Assembly: GCF_036669915.1 (NCBI RefSeq)
Contig: NC_089312.1
Span: 13,017,805 to 13,081,804, forward strand
Length of the DNA: 64,000 nt
Direction: 5' to 3'
DNA from: Pocillopora verrucosa
Taxonomy: Eukaryota; Cnidaria; Anthozoa; Scleractinia; Pocilloporidae
Position 1 is the stretch's first letter, and each line of letters starts with the position of its first letter. The position numbers and the translations under genes were made by a program. Positions 46,165 to 57,610 of this stretch are shown one piece after another. The notes beneath the pieces are model-generated. The model searched no databases. It saw only the letters and a list, made by a program, of their open reading frames with translations, and was not told the DNA's origin.

Positions 46165-48007
46165 ATGAAAGGTATGACTATAATTGCACATCTAAAGAAC
46201 TTGTATACTGACAACTTATTTCTCACGTTTCTTACGTTTTGTGACATAAAAAAGCACTGTGGCTTGAGAATAAGATTTAGATTATACAATTTGAAATAGT
46301 TAAAAAAAAATTGGTAAGTTCCTCCAACTTAATACTTAATAAAAAAATGTAAAAAATTATAAACTGTAAGTAAAAATATCATACTAATCACACTTCTTTC
46401 TTGATTTCAAAGCAGGATATTTCATCGGTAGTTTTGTTATGTACGTCATCATTTCCATTGGTACTAGTTTGCCTGTCAATCAGACGAATCACACGTGGCC
46501 ATGCCGAAGAGATCAAAATGTTCGTCGTGAATTGTCAGAAGCCCAACATAAGTCTCTCGAACTATCAGACATAATCACTGATCTCGGCAAAAACATGGTA
46601 CGCGTTAACAGCTTTATTATCTCTATTAGTCCTGTAATGTTGCAGCTATGGACCTTTATTTGTATTTTAACAATCTACTGAATCAATCTCCTCTGCTTTG
46701 ACAGTCTTCGAGATGGCCAATGAACCTCTATAAAGCCAGCAACACCCATTTATTTGGTCCACCTCGGAAAACTGTCGTAAAGGTATCTATGCTCATCTAT
46801 CAAGATTTTCAATTCTAGTTTATGCTTTAATTAAGAGATAACTCAATTTAATGGAAAACATTCAGTTTAAATGCAATACTGAGTAAATCGGATAATTTAC
46901 TCTATCAACATGTAGTTGCATTGTATTAGGAACGGAAATTCCTTTTTTTAAAGTTCTTCTCAATTCTACAAAAAGCAAAAAGTAATTATTGGGCAATTTT
47001 ATGGATATAGAGGTTTTTAGGTTAAAAGTAACATAGACCTTTCCCAGTGTGACATTTATTAGCCTTTCATCATCCCATAGTGATTACTTTGTTCAGTCGC
47101 CCAAAATAAACTTTTTATCCTTTTCTCTTCAGCCGCAGCAAGTGCTTGACGAAAACATTCGTGTAGTCAAAGCCTTCATCTCACTAACGAGGAATTCCAC
47201 AAAACAGCTTAGCCATCTGAAACTTGGTGAGAAGTTGATGATGCGGGAGGGAATGAATCGAATAAAACGTCTGGCGAACGCATTGGTGCAGCGACGTTTA
47301 CCAAGGATTTTGATCGAAATGAAGGTAAGGGTTAAAAACCCATAGAAATGGAGGAATGATGGGACTATTCGAAATTAAGAGATCCTCGCAGCTAAGAACA
47401 GTACTGAACTAGTTAGCTCAGTTGGTTGAGCGCTGCACCGGTATCGCAGAGGTTATGGGTTCAAATCCCGTACGGGCCTGAATTTTTTTTCAGGTCCTAT
47501 TTTCGACTACTAGTTCAGTAGTGTTCTTAGCTGCGAGGATCTTTTAATTTCGTTTCTTCACCGCAGTGCAAATATATGAATGTCATATATCTAAAATCAT
47601 CAATGGCACTATTGTTTGTCTTTTAATCAGCAATTGAGTGATAAAACAAGTATTGAATTTGATTATGATAAAGTATTGCGATTTTGTCGATGTTTTGTTG
47701 AGAAATTGATATACTCCCTAAGTCTTCAGCTTCTGAAACGTGATTTCACCGTTTTTTTAATATTCAGCAGGGCTCAAGAGGGAAAAGAACTAGTGGATTA
47801 AGAGGAGGCCGGCAGATGAACAATACAGACATCAAACCACAGACACCACTTGCTTTAACCAAACCTCCAAGTGTCACATCGATCCATGGCTCCACAACTG
47901 TTCAGGATTTTGTTTTCCGAACACAACTCATTCTGACCGATTTCAATACGAATATTCTCGATTTGGTGAGTGATTTACGGAATATTGCAAAACAAAGCTG
48001 CTATTGA
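46165..48007 (+). CDS. Gene B: secreted four-helix, class I helical-cytokine-like protein (five exons)
   Basis: Exons: 46,165-46,171, 46,416-46,597 (or from 46,413), 46,705-46,782, 47,133-47,324, 47,771-48,007; all GT-AG; phases 1-0-0-0; 231 residues. Residues 1-22 form a signal peptide (YFIGSFVMYVIISIGTSLP). Two N-glycosylation sites (NQT, NHT) follow, then TWPCRRD and the first helix. Exon 3 (26 codons) is a linker, and exon 4 holds two helices (NIRVVKAFISLTRNSTKQL and GMNRIKRLANALVQRRLP). Exon 5 has a Pro/Thr-rich loop, then FVFRTQLILTDFNTNILDLV to the end SCY. Only Cys32 and Cys230 are present, the same end-to-end pair as in gene A, and exon 5 is 237 bases in both genes. Intron 4 carries a tRNA-like repeat. 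Identity to A is low; the match is in architecture. Confidence 0.75.
47370..47551. repeat. Inverted-repeat element with a tRNA-like core, inside intron 4 of gene B
   Basis: Arms of about 44 bases (47,370-47,413 and 47,506-47,550) are inverted copies with two or three differences. Between them lies a tRNA-like sequence with an A box (TAGCTCAGTTGGTTGAGCG) and a B box (GGTTCAAATCC), followed by a small hairpin around a T-run (GGCCTGAA... TTCAGGTCC). The acceptor stem cannot form on the 5' side, so this is not a functional tRNA gene but a SINE or MITE with pol III promoter elements. Confidence 0.65.
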
Positions 48008-48154
48008 AGATACCTTGTTTACTTGTTACAGGCCAGGATGGACAACATTACAATTAGTTTGATATCAGTCCCGATTTTGAGGGATCTCTGTACTTCCTAT
48101 GGAAGATTAAATATTGCTGTATTACAATAATGTGGCACTTATAAGTAATGATAG

Positions 48155-48160
48155 AATAAA
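48155..48160 (+). terminator. Polyadenylation signal of gene B
   Basis: AATAAA 148 bases after the TGA stop. Confidence 0.5.
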
Positions 48161-48189
48161 AAGCACCTTCAAATCTTGCTTGTTGTCAT

Positions 48190-49200
48190 TAAATGCTCTC
48201 AACTATTCGTCGTTATTTGTTTTTATCACATAAACTGCGGTGTTATACAAGGATTTCCGGCCCTGAGAAAAGCCGTAATAACACAATTGAAAAAATATCG
48301 TATTTTTTCACGTGCGTTGATATAGCCAATCAGCTGCTTACACTTCACTCGCCTTTGGTGCCACTCTGTCAGGTTGATGACCGAACGGCAAACCCTTCAC
48401 GATTCTCAGTACAAGTTGTTTCTCGGAGCTTCCTCGAATTATGCCGGCTAAAATACTGAAAAATCCGTATTGCTGACAGACAGTGAGGTTCAAACTTTTC
48501 TAGAAGGGGTAGAAAACCCATATACTAAAAGAAAAACCGAAAGTTACGTATTCAGTGGCTTTGGTGTAAGCATTTCTCTCGGCTGAGAATGAAATCGACA
48601 ACTGGAAGATTTGTCACCGGCCGATTTTGGCCATTTACCTTTAAGACTTCTGTCTGAAAGGACAAAGTCAATAAATGAGAATTATGTAAATTGAAAATTA
48701 CGACCATTGTTGTTTTTGTAATCATGATTCAACGCATTTTTCCATCTTAAGAGTTAGCGCCAACGCACTCTACGATTGATATTCGGGGATTGTCGTTCAT
48801 TTATTTTCATTTATTAATGAAGTCGGCTTTTCTTCTCAGTAAAGGGCTGTTGTGTTTATATGATAAACAAAATAATACATGGTTGCTTGTGTTAGAAGTA
48901 AATTCTCTAACACTCGTCGTTGGTTTGGTTGATCCTTCTTTAATTTCTTTTCTTCTCAAGTTGTTACAACGAGGACTAGCTTCAATATATCAGGAAAAAA
49001 TTAGAGTCTCCGCTTATAACGGTGACACTGCGGATGACATTTCTAAGCCGTCAATCTTCTTGTGATTAGATTAACTATAATTGTAATTTTATCATTTAAG
49101 ACTGGTAGATATGGAATTTCTCTTCTCGTGTTCAACTCGAAGAGATATTCCATATCTACGCGCGCCCATGTATTATTCTCTATTTATCGCCGTCTTCTCC
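48190..49200. other. Repeat-like stretch, unassigned frame and a short hairpin
   Basis: 48,220-48,480 has the look of a dispersed coral repeat (TTTCCGGCCCTGAGAAAAGC and CGTATTTTTTCACGTG). A plus frame at 48,790-49,065 (91 codons) shows hydrophobic segments (LTLVVGLVDPSLISFLLKLL) but no known domain. At 49,106-49,158, TAGATATGGAAT and its complement form a hairpin. Confidence 0.35.
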
Positions 49201-49743
49201 CCTGAATTCTATCTAGAAAGAGAACTCCTCAACACTTCTGTTTCATCTTCTCACACTTGAATTAAAACGTAAAATTATTTGCAGGCAGATTAGGGAGGAA
49301 ATTAAAGGAGGGACATATGTTACATAAAAAGGAACCCATTACAATTAAATAAAGCAGAAGCACATTACCTACATATCTATGCTTCTGAATACAGCTATGA
49401 TAGAAATTCTTTTATGAAATTATCGACATATGTAAAACTCCAGGGTCATCAGTCGGGCTTTTGGAGCCAGAAAGTAATCAAATAATCAACGAGTTATGCC
49501 AGGCCAATTTATCGAGGGTCAACATTTAACAAACTATAGTTTCTTATACTTATATATCGTATGGAAAGTTTAAAATGTGTTGTTTCACGTGTGCTTCATA
49601 TACGGATTTATCATTCTTAATTACTGATAGAATAACGAGGGTGTGACACAAATAATTCAAAAGAAAATATCCGAGTAGGTTACAGAAATGGTTCTCGAAT
49701 TGTAAACTGATGTGTTAAGAGCGAATTTTTTTTATCACCACGT

Positions 49744-50357
49744 GGGAGGTGGCACATGATCGGAAAAATCACTATCCTCATATTTCGCTCAGAGATACCT
49801 TAGGGTAAGTCTATAAACGTGGTATAATTTTTTTGTTCAGAGCTGTTTTTATTTTCTAGAAAATCACCAAACACTGTATCGAGCCCCAACCGCCATAAAA
49901 TGACCGAAATGAAGTCGACGAGTAGGGCAACAAAACCTTTATTCCTCAAAAGCGCAAAAGAAAGCAAGTCTTTCTGAATTTTACCTATTTGTATACGAGG
50001 TATTAAAAAATGATTTGAATCTAATAACGGGCTTGTTGACATAACTATGAATTATTGGCGAATATTTGAAAATAGCCAAAATTTGATTGATTAAAAATTA
50101 CATTTTGGAGCAGTTTTTCAATAAAAATGTTTCCTACCTGGTATAACTCGGAATCACTTGAGATGAGCATTTTTACAAAGTGGAAAGAATGTTCTTTCCA
50201 TGGATATAAAAATTAATTTGGGGCTCTTAATTACTGCGAAGAAGTAGCCCGGTCTATTTCGTGCAAATCGCAATGCCGCCATGTAAACAACTGCAGATAA
50301 TCCAATTAGGCTTTTTATTATCGAAGCCATAATTCCAACAAAATCTTATCGCTTTGA
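49744..50357 (+). repeat. Left arm of a long inverted repeat
   Basis: Inverted copy of 53,137-53,780. Clear matching stretches are CTTAGGGTAAGTCTATAAAC (near 49,799), GGGCTCTTAATTACTGCGAA (50,221) and TAATCCAATTAGGCTTTTTA (50,299). Identity is around 90 percent in the central part and lower at the outer end. Confidence 0.85.
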
Positions 50358-53136
50358 CCTATACTAGATTGTAAACTGGATTTCTTAGGCTCACCTGGCG
50401 AAAAACACCTTTCTAAGATTGGTTCCTTGCCTCAATCTTGTTATAAAGAGACTTGACAACAGCTTCGATAGTACAGCACTACAGTCGGTGTATACCAAAT
50501 CACAGTGAAAACATCTCACGAAGGTTCCTGCCGGAAACGTCGCATTGCTGGACAGTTATAACCATATTTCAGCTTGGAACACTAACATTTTACATGTCTT
50601 CCTTTCACAATAAGAATGGAAGTTTGTTTTTCATAGAACGAGCCAGAGCATCCTGACAGATGAAATGAATCATTGACGTTCGTTTTTTGCGATGGTGTCA
50701 CGCAATAACATGTCACTCGAAAGGAGGCTCGGTTACCAATACGCTCTTATTTTCTTTCCTTCTTATCCCCTATTTTTTATTTCCGGGAAAAAGTTTTAAA
50801 TCCAGAATTTAAAATTACCGTTGTTTGCATTTTTTAAGCGCGATACCACTCATACGTCACCCTAGACTGCTAAATGAATTAGGTATATGTTACTACAGCA
50901 TAGAGGAAATTTCACTGCATTAATTTTTAACGACGTAAAAAAATGTGTTATCCTATTTTGTAAATTGTGACGGCTTGCAGGGTAGACAGGTGCAGGAGTG
51001 GAAAAATTGCATTGGGAGTAGCTTTCTAAAATACTCAGCGCTAAAAAAATAAATTAGATTAGGCACAGTTTCTAACCATATAATAAGCGTCGCGCCATAA
51101 ATTTTCCAAAGCAAACTAAAATGGTGTTTTCGTTTGGCCGCCGATTTTTTTAAGAATGAGCGTACCAAATGGAAATCAATTGCTCCTTTCAAAGATTAGT
51201 TGGGTGATGCTGCTCCCAAGATAAGCGAAGTCGAGTTGCAGGAAAAGCTTCTCTTATAGTCCCTCTGCGCTTGTGTGAGAAAGACATCTCAGCGCATAAA
51301 CAGGCTGTGGGCGTGAATGATGTTGAATCGGAAGTCGATCTCATTTTAGCACGGGCATCGATATTCACGTTGCCTTCCAATATTTCGGTATCTCGATATC
51401 TCCGTTCATCGTAAGCAGCCTTACGTGAGCAAGATCGAAGCCCTTTGTTTTAGCTGTACCTGTCAGCAGTGACGAACTACATGTAGCTTGAATATTGGTT
51501 TCATTGACCAGGAAAACACCCAAAGTATATGACACTGTATTCTTTTCCTTTCTTTCTTTCTTTCTTTCTTTCTTTTTTTGCTTTATAAAACCCATTCAGT
51601 TAGCTGGTATGGAGGAGCTTCCTGATTTCTTGAATCTCCGAGGGTACGCTGCCTCTGTCTTGTCGAGAATTCGGGATCTCAAAGAATGGCCGATTAATTG
51701 TTTGATTAAGGGACGGGAAACAACTTTTTCCGAGTTCGAGTTTAGAAAACTTTCAAGTTTCTAGCGATGGCCATTATCATCGTAGCAATCAAGGTACAAA
51801 ATCGAAAGGTTTAAATTGATGAGCACGCTATCGTAAGGAAAATTAAAAAACAACAACAACAACAACAAAAACAAAAAACAGAGATTGTGTAAGTCCAAAG
51901 CTTTAAAAAATGTAATTGTAATGACCTACAGTCAGGCGATATCAAATAACACGTAATGTCTCGCGGCCTGATACAAGCAGCCGACTTTGTGACTCGAAGA
52001 TTTACGTTATTAGTGAAGTTTAACGTTCAAAGTGCTTAGATAAAGCACGAAATTGTTAGTCTGTTGTTCTGTTTACATAGTCGGTAGAATTTTTCCAGTG
52101 TCATTAGAAAAGAACGCCTCACCGTGGAACCTGCCTGCCACTGAAGGTCATGGTAGACCTTATCGATCCACTAGGGACACGTAGGTGATGTATATAATCA
52201 CGGAGCACTAGACAATTAACTTCCAGTTGTTTTAGTTAACTGGGAAGTTCGTCATTTGAGAGGTTACGCATGACGTTTGTTTTTCCCGCGAACGTCAAAA
52301 ATTCAATTTCTGTCGTCTGTCTCTAGGCGTGTGTACACGGAATTAAGTAGGTTTGATTTATTTTATTTTATTTTTTGTGCAGGATTTTTTTAAGAATTCC
52401 ATAAATAGGTAACAAAATGAAAGGCAAGCTTGCGTTTGCCGTTTGCCGTTTGCTGTTTGCCGTTAAACGTCATGCTTAAAGTGCCTATTGATAAATAGAA
52501 TCTTTGCAAGCGCGTAGTCGTGGAAATAGAGTCGATAACAACGCATGTATAGTCAGTACCATGGGGTGACTAAATTTACGAAAACGTCAAAAAGTAGTTT
52601 TTCAGAATGGCACTGATTCAAACACTCAAAAGAGATCTACAGCGTTTTTTAAGTGAATTTGTGCAGGTTTTTGTTTAAAACATAACACTGACTAAGAAAT
52701 AAATATTAGTTGGCCCTGCACTCGGTACAGCGATGTCTGCAGACGAATTCCTGTCTGGGTGTCCTGTGCATGTTTAGCGTGATTGCGTGACAAACATGAG
52801 TGATGACACACGACTTCGTTGGTGAACATTGTTGTGCCATTTGGGGAGCCAAACGTTTCTTAACTGAAACTGTAAGTAATCAAAGCATCTTGGTTTATCG
52901 TGCTAAAAAGACTTTTGTATATAATGGAGTTGTATGGAAGCAGAAATAAGTCAAGAGTTGCGATGGTTTGCGATGATTTATGAACAGCTCCGAGTATTGT
53001 AAATGGTCAAGCCGGACCTTGTGAACACTTTTCAAGTGAACATGGCAATTTGAAACAAAAATAATGGAAACATCACTCCTTAATCACTGGTTTCAGAAGG
53101 TAAGGGTAACATATTGAGTTTCTGATAAAGCACAGC
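50358..53136. other. 2.8-kb spacer of the inverted repeat, unassigned coding-like pieces
   Basis: Minus strand 51,595-51,189 has two overlapping open frames (GVFLVNETNIQATCSSSLL, LLTMNGDIEIPKYWK, and after a shift MRSTSDSTSFTPTACLCAEM). Plus strand has a clean acceptor (CATTCAG ending at 51,599) followed by LAGMEELPDFLNLRGYAASV and VLSRIRDLKEWPIN to a stop at 51,764. (TTTC)n lies at 51,551-51,575 and (CAA)n at about 51,852-51,870. I cannot name a transposase or other gene. Confidence 0.3.
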
Positions 53137-53780
53137 TCAAAGCGGTAAGATTTTGAAGAAATTATGGCTTCGATAATAATTTGAAGAAATTATGGCTTCG
53201 ATAATAAAAGAATAATTGGATTATCTGCGGTTGTTTACACGGCGGCGTTGCGATTTGCACGAAATAGATCGGGCTATTTCTTCGCAGTAATTAAGAGCCC
53301 CAAATTAATTTTTATATCCTTGAAAAGAACATCGTTTCCAATTTTCAGAAATGCTCATCTCAAGTGATTCCGAGTTATACCGAGTAGGAAAAATTCTTAT
53401 TGAAAAACTGCTCCAAAATGAAATTTTTAATCAATCAAATTTTGGCGATTTTCAAATATTCGCCAATAATTCATAGTTATGTCAATGATCCCGTTATTAG
53501 ATTCAAATCATTTGTTAATACCTCGTATACAAATAGATAATATTCGGAAAGACTTGCTTTCTTTTGCGCTTTTGAAGAATAAGGTTTTTGTTGCCCTACT
53601 CGTCGGCTTCATTTCGGCCACTGTTATGGCGGTTGGGGCTCGATATAGTGTTTGGTGTTTTTCTAGAAAATAAAAACAGTTCTGAACAAAAAAATTATAC
53701 CACGTTTATAGACTTACCCTAAGGTATCTTTGAGCGAAGTATGAAGGAAGGGCTTTTTCTAGGCATGTGCCACATTTTTT
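53137..53780 (-). repeat. Right arm of a long inverted repeat
   Basis: Complement of 49,744-50,357. It contains a local tandem duplication (GAAATTATGGCTTCGATAAT twice, near 53,159 and 53,185) absent from the left arm. Confidence 0.85.
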
Positions 53781-53839
53781 TGATTTCACGCGGTCTCCAG
53801 AAAAATTCTCTCTTAACAAAACTTCTCGAAATGTGCTAT

Positions 53840-54000
53840 TAATGATGGTGCCGATACAAATTTATGGTTCATAATTACCTAGGAAATTCCTAGATTGTAA
53901 CTCGATGAATTCAACAGAAAATATCCAGGAAGGTTACAGAAACGGACTCGTGAATCCTCAAAAACTCCTCTTGAATTCGAAAACTGTAAGAAACAATTAT
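53840..54000 (+). repeat. Direct repeat of the left flank of the inverted repeat
   Basis: GAAAATATCCAGGAAGGTTACAGAAACGG (first 20 bases at 53,920-53,939) corresponds in the same orientation to GAAAATATCCGAGTAGGTTA at 49,663-49,682. Weaker matches extend 70 bases upstream on both sides. Confidence 0.55.
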
Positions 54001-54670
54001 TTACGCTAACCATGTGCCTATCAGCGTGGTAGTGACCTGAAGTTATCACAGCTCGGACGCTTCTTGCAAAATGTTATTACTATCAGTTTCAGAGATTGAT
54101 TCTTCAGTTTCCAGCATTTGGAAAAAAATCATCGTATCGCAAGAATGTACATCATAACCTAAGCATTAAGTACGCCTCGAGATGTTGAGTGAAGAGAAAG
54201 TGGCGAAATGTTTTGTGAGACAAACCATTTCCTGGAGTTCAAACGAATCGAGTAGAATCATGAAAACATAGCACTGAAAAGTACCATGACCAAACAATAA
54301 AATTCACTCCTTGCAGTAGGACTAACTCCATTTTACTCCTGAGTTTGTTTGCATCACACATTTGCAGTCCGTAATTTTTGATGTGTTCTCACATGACAGT
54401 ATTGTCAAAATCAAACTACCGCCTCAGTGTTAATGAAAACAAGAACATCGCCGACTTAATCTCAATTTATTTTAATTTTGAAAAAGACCATTACTTCGTT
54501 TGTAAGGTACAGCCGTACGATAACTTCTTTTCCCTTAACACCACGACTGTACTAAACATTCCAAACAATAGGACAATAAATAACTTGAGGAATACGAACC
54601 TTTTGATAAAAAAGGGTTTGAATTTTTCTGAGCCTTAGCGTGAGAGATAACCCAGATAAGACACGACTAA
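54001..54670. other. Intergenic, nothing recognised
   Basis: An open plus frame at 54,378-54,638 follows a CAG and contains a GTACAG donor-like site at about 54,507, but no homology to the A/B/C exons is apparent. Confidence 0.25.
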
Positions 54671-54941
54671 CCTCCTCCTCTTTCATGGATCCTTTGTAAT
54701 TCGCTTCTATTTGTTGAAGACCTCTTTTCAGTCTGTTTTCTAGACCTTGTATTTTATTCTCACGTTGCTCTTTGCTAAATTTTCGCCTTCTTACTTGTGC
54801 CTTTTCTTGTTCTCTTTCGCGTTCCTCTTGCCGTACTGTGCCTATATCAGCGTCCTCTCTAACTTTCTTTCGCGTTTTCTCGACTCGCTTTACGCCTCTT
54901 ACTTCTTGCTCTCTTTGGTCGCTCTGTCTCTCTCTTTGCAA
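54671..54941 (-). other. Highly charged coiled-coil open frame, possible exon
   Basis: The minus frame from 54,941 reads almost only Arg, Glu, Lys and Gln (for example REEREREQEKAQVRRRKF-like runs) to KGSMKEEE, where a donor-like GTTAGT follows at 54,670. It lies downstream of the Gypsy pol relic in the same orientation. It could be a host coiled-coil exon or the relic's 3' part. Confidence 0.3.
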
Positions 54942-55049
54942 TCCTTTTTTTACTCAAAATCCTTTCTCCACGAACTTAAATTATAACTATTTTCTCCGGT
55001 TGACAAAGCTTTCGCAAAATACTGAGAATTACTGCTCAACTATAACCTC

Positions 55050-57072
55050 ACCAGTAGGATTTTCAAGTGGTCATCTGCTCTCTCATGTTTGTTCGCTGGT
55101 TCAACCTTTGCCTCTCTAATCTGTGTGTGATTCCTCCGAACTGGTCCCATTAAGGTGCTAACATTGCAAGACCGTGGTGCCGTACTTCCAATAACTTTAC
55201 CATATATTCAAGGTTGGTGCTTATTTGCAGGCCTGGGTTTCACGAACACTTTTCCCCTCTTTAAAAATTCTTTAAGGGGCTGCAAGACCCTCTTGTTGTA
55301 CTGAGGCCACTGATCTTCGCCTTCTTTCTGTAAGTTTTCATACTCCAGACTAGGGGACGCTGCCTGATGGGTGAGTTGGTGGTCTGCCGTATGGATGATA
55401 TCTTGAGTCTTCTTGACATGAGACGCTTAGCTGGTGAGTAGTAGTAACCCTGCTGAGGCGTGTTTCTGTACGCTTGGAGAGCCAGATAAGGAACCTCTTT
55501 GCGAGGTTTCTTCAGGATGTTCTTGGCAATTTTAACTGCTGACTCCACTTTCCCATTTCCCCGGCTGTAATGAGGTGATGATTTGACTATGGTGAAACCA
55601 TATTCTTGAACGAATCTTAAGTACTCGTGAATCTCGAATTGCAGGCCATTGTCTGTTATCAACTCATCTGGGATGCCATGGCGAGTAAACTGTCTCTTCA
55701 TTGCTCTGATCACTGAGTTAGCCGTGGTGTTTCCACTGAGGAAGTCAAGTTCTATGTAATCACTGTAATGGTCGACCATTACGAGGTAGTTATATCCGTT
55801 TAACTGGAAGAGGTCAGCACTTATTTTTGACCACGGTCTAGTTGGTATTGTGTGAGATTTCGGTTCTTGTGGTCTCTCGCTAACGTAGTGGGTAGAAAGT
55901 CCACATGAAAGGCATTTTTCCATGATTGCTGCTTGCATTCCAGGCCGAAAGAGAGACTCGTGCGCTCTTCTTATGCTGTTGTCGACCCCCTAGTGCGCTT
56001 GTGTATTTTCTGCAACATCGCTTCTCGTAACGGAGAAGGGACAATAACTTAATGAGATTGATAGGCTACTCCATCGTAAACAGAAATTTCGTCTCTGAAA
56101 CTCCAATACTGCCTTAGTTGCTCTGGCTTTTCCTTTCTTTCTGCAGGCAACCCATTAGTTTTTAAATTGCACAGGAATACCAGGAAGGGATTTTCACTGG
56201 TCTCAGTCTTGTTTGATTCGTTGCGTGGTTTCAGATGTGAATTTGTTTGGCTCAATATCCATCTCAGCTAATTCCACGCGGAACAGTTCGTATTCTTTCT
56301 TAGCACTGGTTGTTGAAGGATGATCAATGACAGGTGCACAAGATTGAGTGTCGGCGACGTAAAGTTCCTTTCCTTTCTTATATCGAATTGAAAATTGATA
56401 TCTTTGTAGCTTGCGCATCATTCGCTGCAGTCGTTGAGGGGCTTTGCAGAGAGGTTTCTCGAGGATTGTCTCGAGCGGTTGATGATCTGTGTGTACCGTG
56501 ATGTCGTGTCTTCCGTATAAGTACTGGTGCCTGTTTTCCATGCTAGAGACAATTGCGAGGCACTCCTTTTCAGTTTGAGCGTAATTCTTCTCGGTGCTGG
56601 TCAGTGTGTGGGTTGTGAAGCAAACAGGCTGATCGTTTTGTAACAGTGCGCCTCCGATTGCATCTTCAGACGCGTCCACTTGCGGAGTTACGGGAATAAT
56701 AGGGTCGTAGTAGCGTAGTACAGTCGCTGATGCAAGGAGGTTCTTTGCTGAACTGAGTGCATTTTCATGATTCTTCGACCACAGCAATTCAGGGGTCTCT
56801 TTCGCCAAGTCTCTCAGTGGAAGAACTGTTTCCGACAAGTTGTGGCAGAACTTGCTTAGGTACTGGCACATTCCAAGAAAACGCTGTACCCCAGCCTTGT
56901 CAACGGGTGTTGGCATCTTTGTGATTGCGTCTACCTTGCTGGGTCCGGGCGCTTGTGCCCCATGAAAATGACAGAAGGAGATTTTAACTGAAACTTTTTC
57001 GCAGACAGTCGGAGATCATGGTTACTGCACTTCTCTAATAGGCACGTGAGATTTTTATCGTGGTCCACTAGT
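55050..57072 (-). pseudogene. Gypsy (Ty3-like) retrotransposon pol relic
   Basis: On minus from 57,072: the end of the RT palm and thumb (SAKKFQLKSPSVIFM, VDAITKMPTPVDKAGVQRFL), RNase H (TPQVDASEDAIGGALLQ; VHTDHQPLETIL), a connecting piece (56,255-56,049), and the integrase. The integrase HHCC region shows KCLSCG; its core has WSKISADLF, LITDNGLQFE and GNGKVESAVKIAKN, so all three acidic residues are in place. A C-terminal part follows to about 55,050. Stops or shifts separate 57,000/56,916, 56,203/56,049 and 55,938. The 5' half of RT and the protease are missing at the junction near 57,080. Confidence 0.82.
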
Positions 57073-57097
57073 CAAGTTCTCTCCGGTTTAAACCAAG

Positions 57098-57610
57098 ATG
57101 ACTTCGAATACACCGTTTCCAGAATTCAAAACAACAGGAGATGAAAAGCACGACCTAGAAACATTCATCGTAGATTTGATAGATCACTACACTGAAAACG
57201 CAGAATTGGTACGATACATCAAAAGAAAGAGAATAAAACTGATAAAACTATGGCATACATTATCATTATCTCCTGCGGCTAGGACGGTGTACAAATGCAG
57301 TCTGGCACTACGCGAAGCCGATCTGAAGAAATCTCACAGTGTTGTGAGAGAATATTGTGGCGCTAGCATTGGAGTGTCAGGGGAACGACAAAAGTATCTA
57401 CGCCTACTGCAACAAGAAAACAAGTAATTGCGTCATGGGAGACGAGGATATGAAATCAAGAAGCACAATGTGAACACAAGACTTTGCGGACGAACTCATG
57501 ACGGACCAGTTTATCGCCGGCTTAACGTCAGATGCCTTTCGAGTTAATCGGAGAAGGGCATAGACATAACAAGAAAAAGTCAAGTTACGAGAAGTGGTAG
57601 TGAGGTGATA
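57098..57610 (+). pseudogene. Gypsy gag relic, opposite in orientation to the adjoining pol
   Basis: From an ATG at 57,098 the plus strand reads FPEFKTTGDEKHDLETFIVD, SLSPAARTVYKCSLALREAD and GASIGVSGERQKYLRLLQQE, then a TAA. Shifted frames continue with ADELMTDQFIAGLTSDAFRV and EKVKLREVV to about 57,604. This is the capsid part of the same kind of Gypsy element, but it runs away from the pol relic, with only about 25 bases between the two truncated ends. Confidence 0.72.

Noticed and set aside
47414..47505. Functional tRNA gene
   Set aside because: A and B boxes are present, but the 5' acceptor strand does not pair with the 3' side and inverted arms flank it.
51495..51764. Open frame starting in the (TTTC)n run
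   Set aside because: The first half is simple-repeat translation (FLSFFLSFFF); only the part after the acceptor at 51,599 is protein-like.
54747..55119. Two plus-strand frames rich in Leu, Ser and Phe
   Set aside because: They are complements of the highly charged minus-strand frame.
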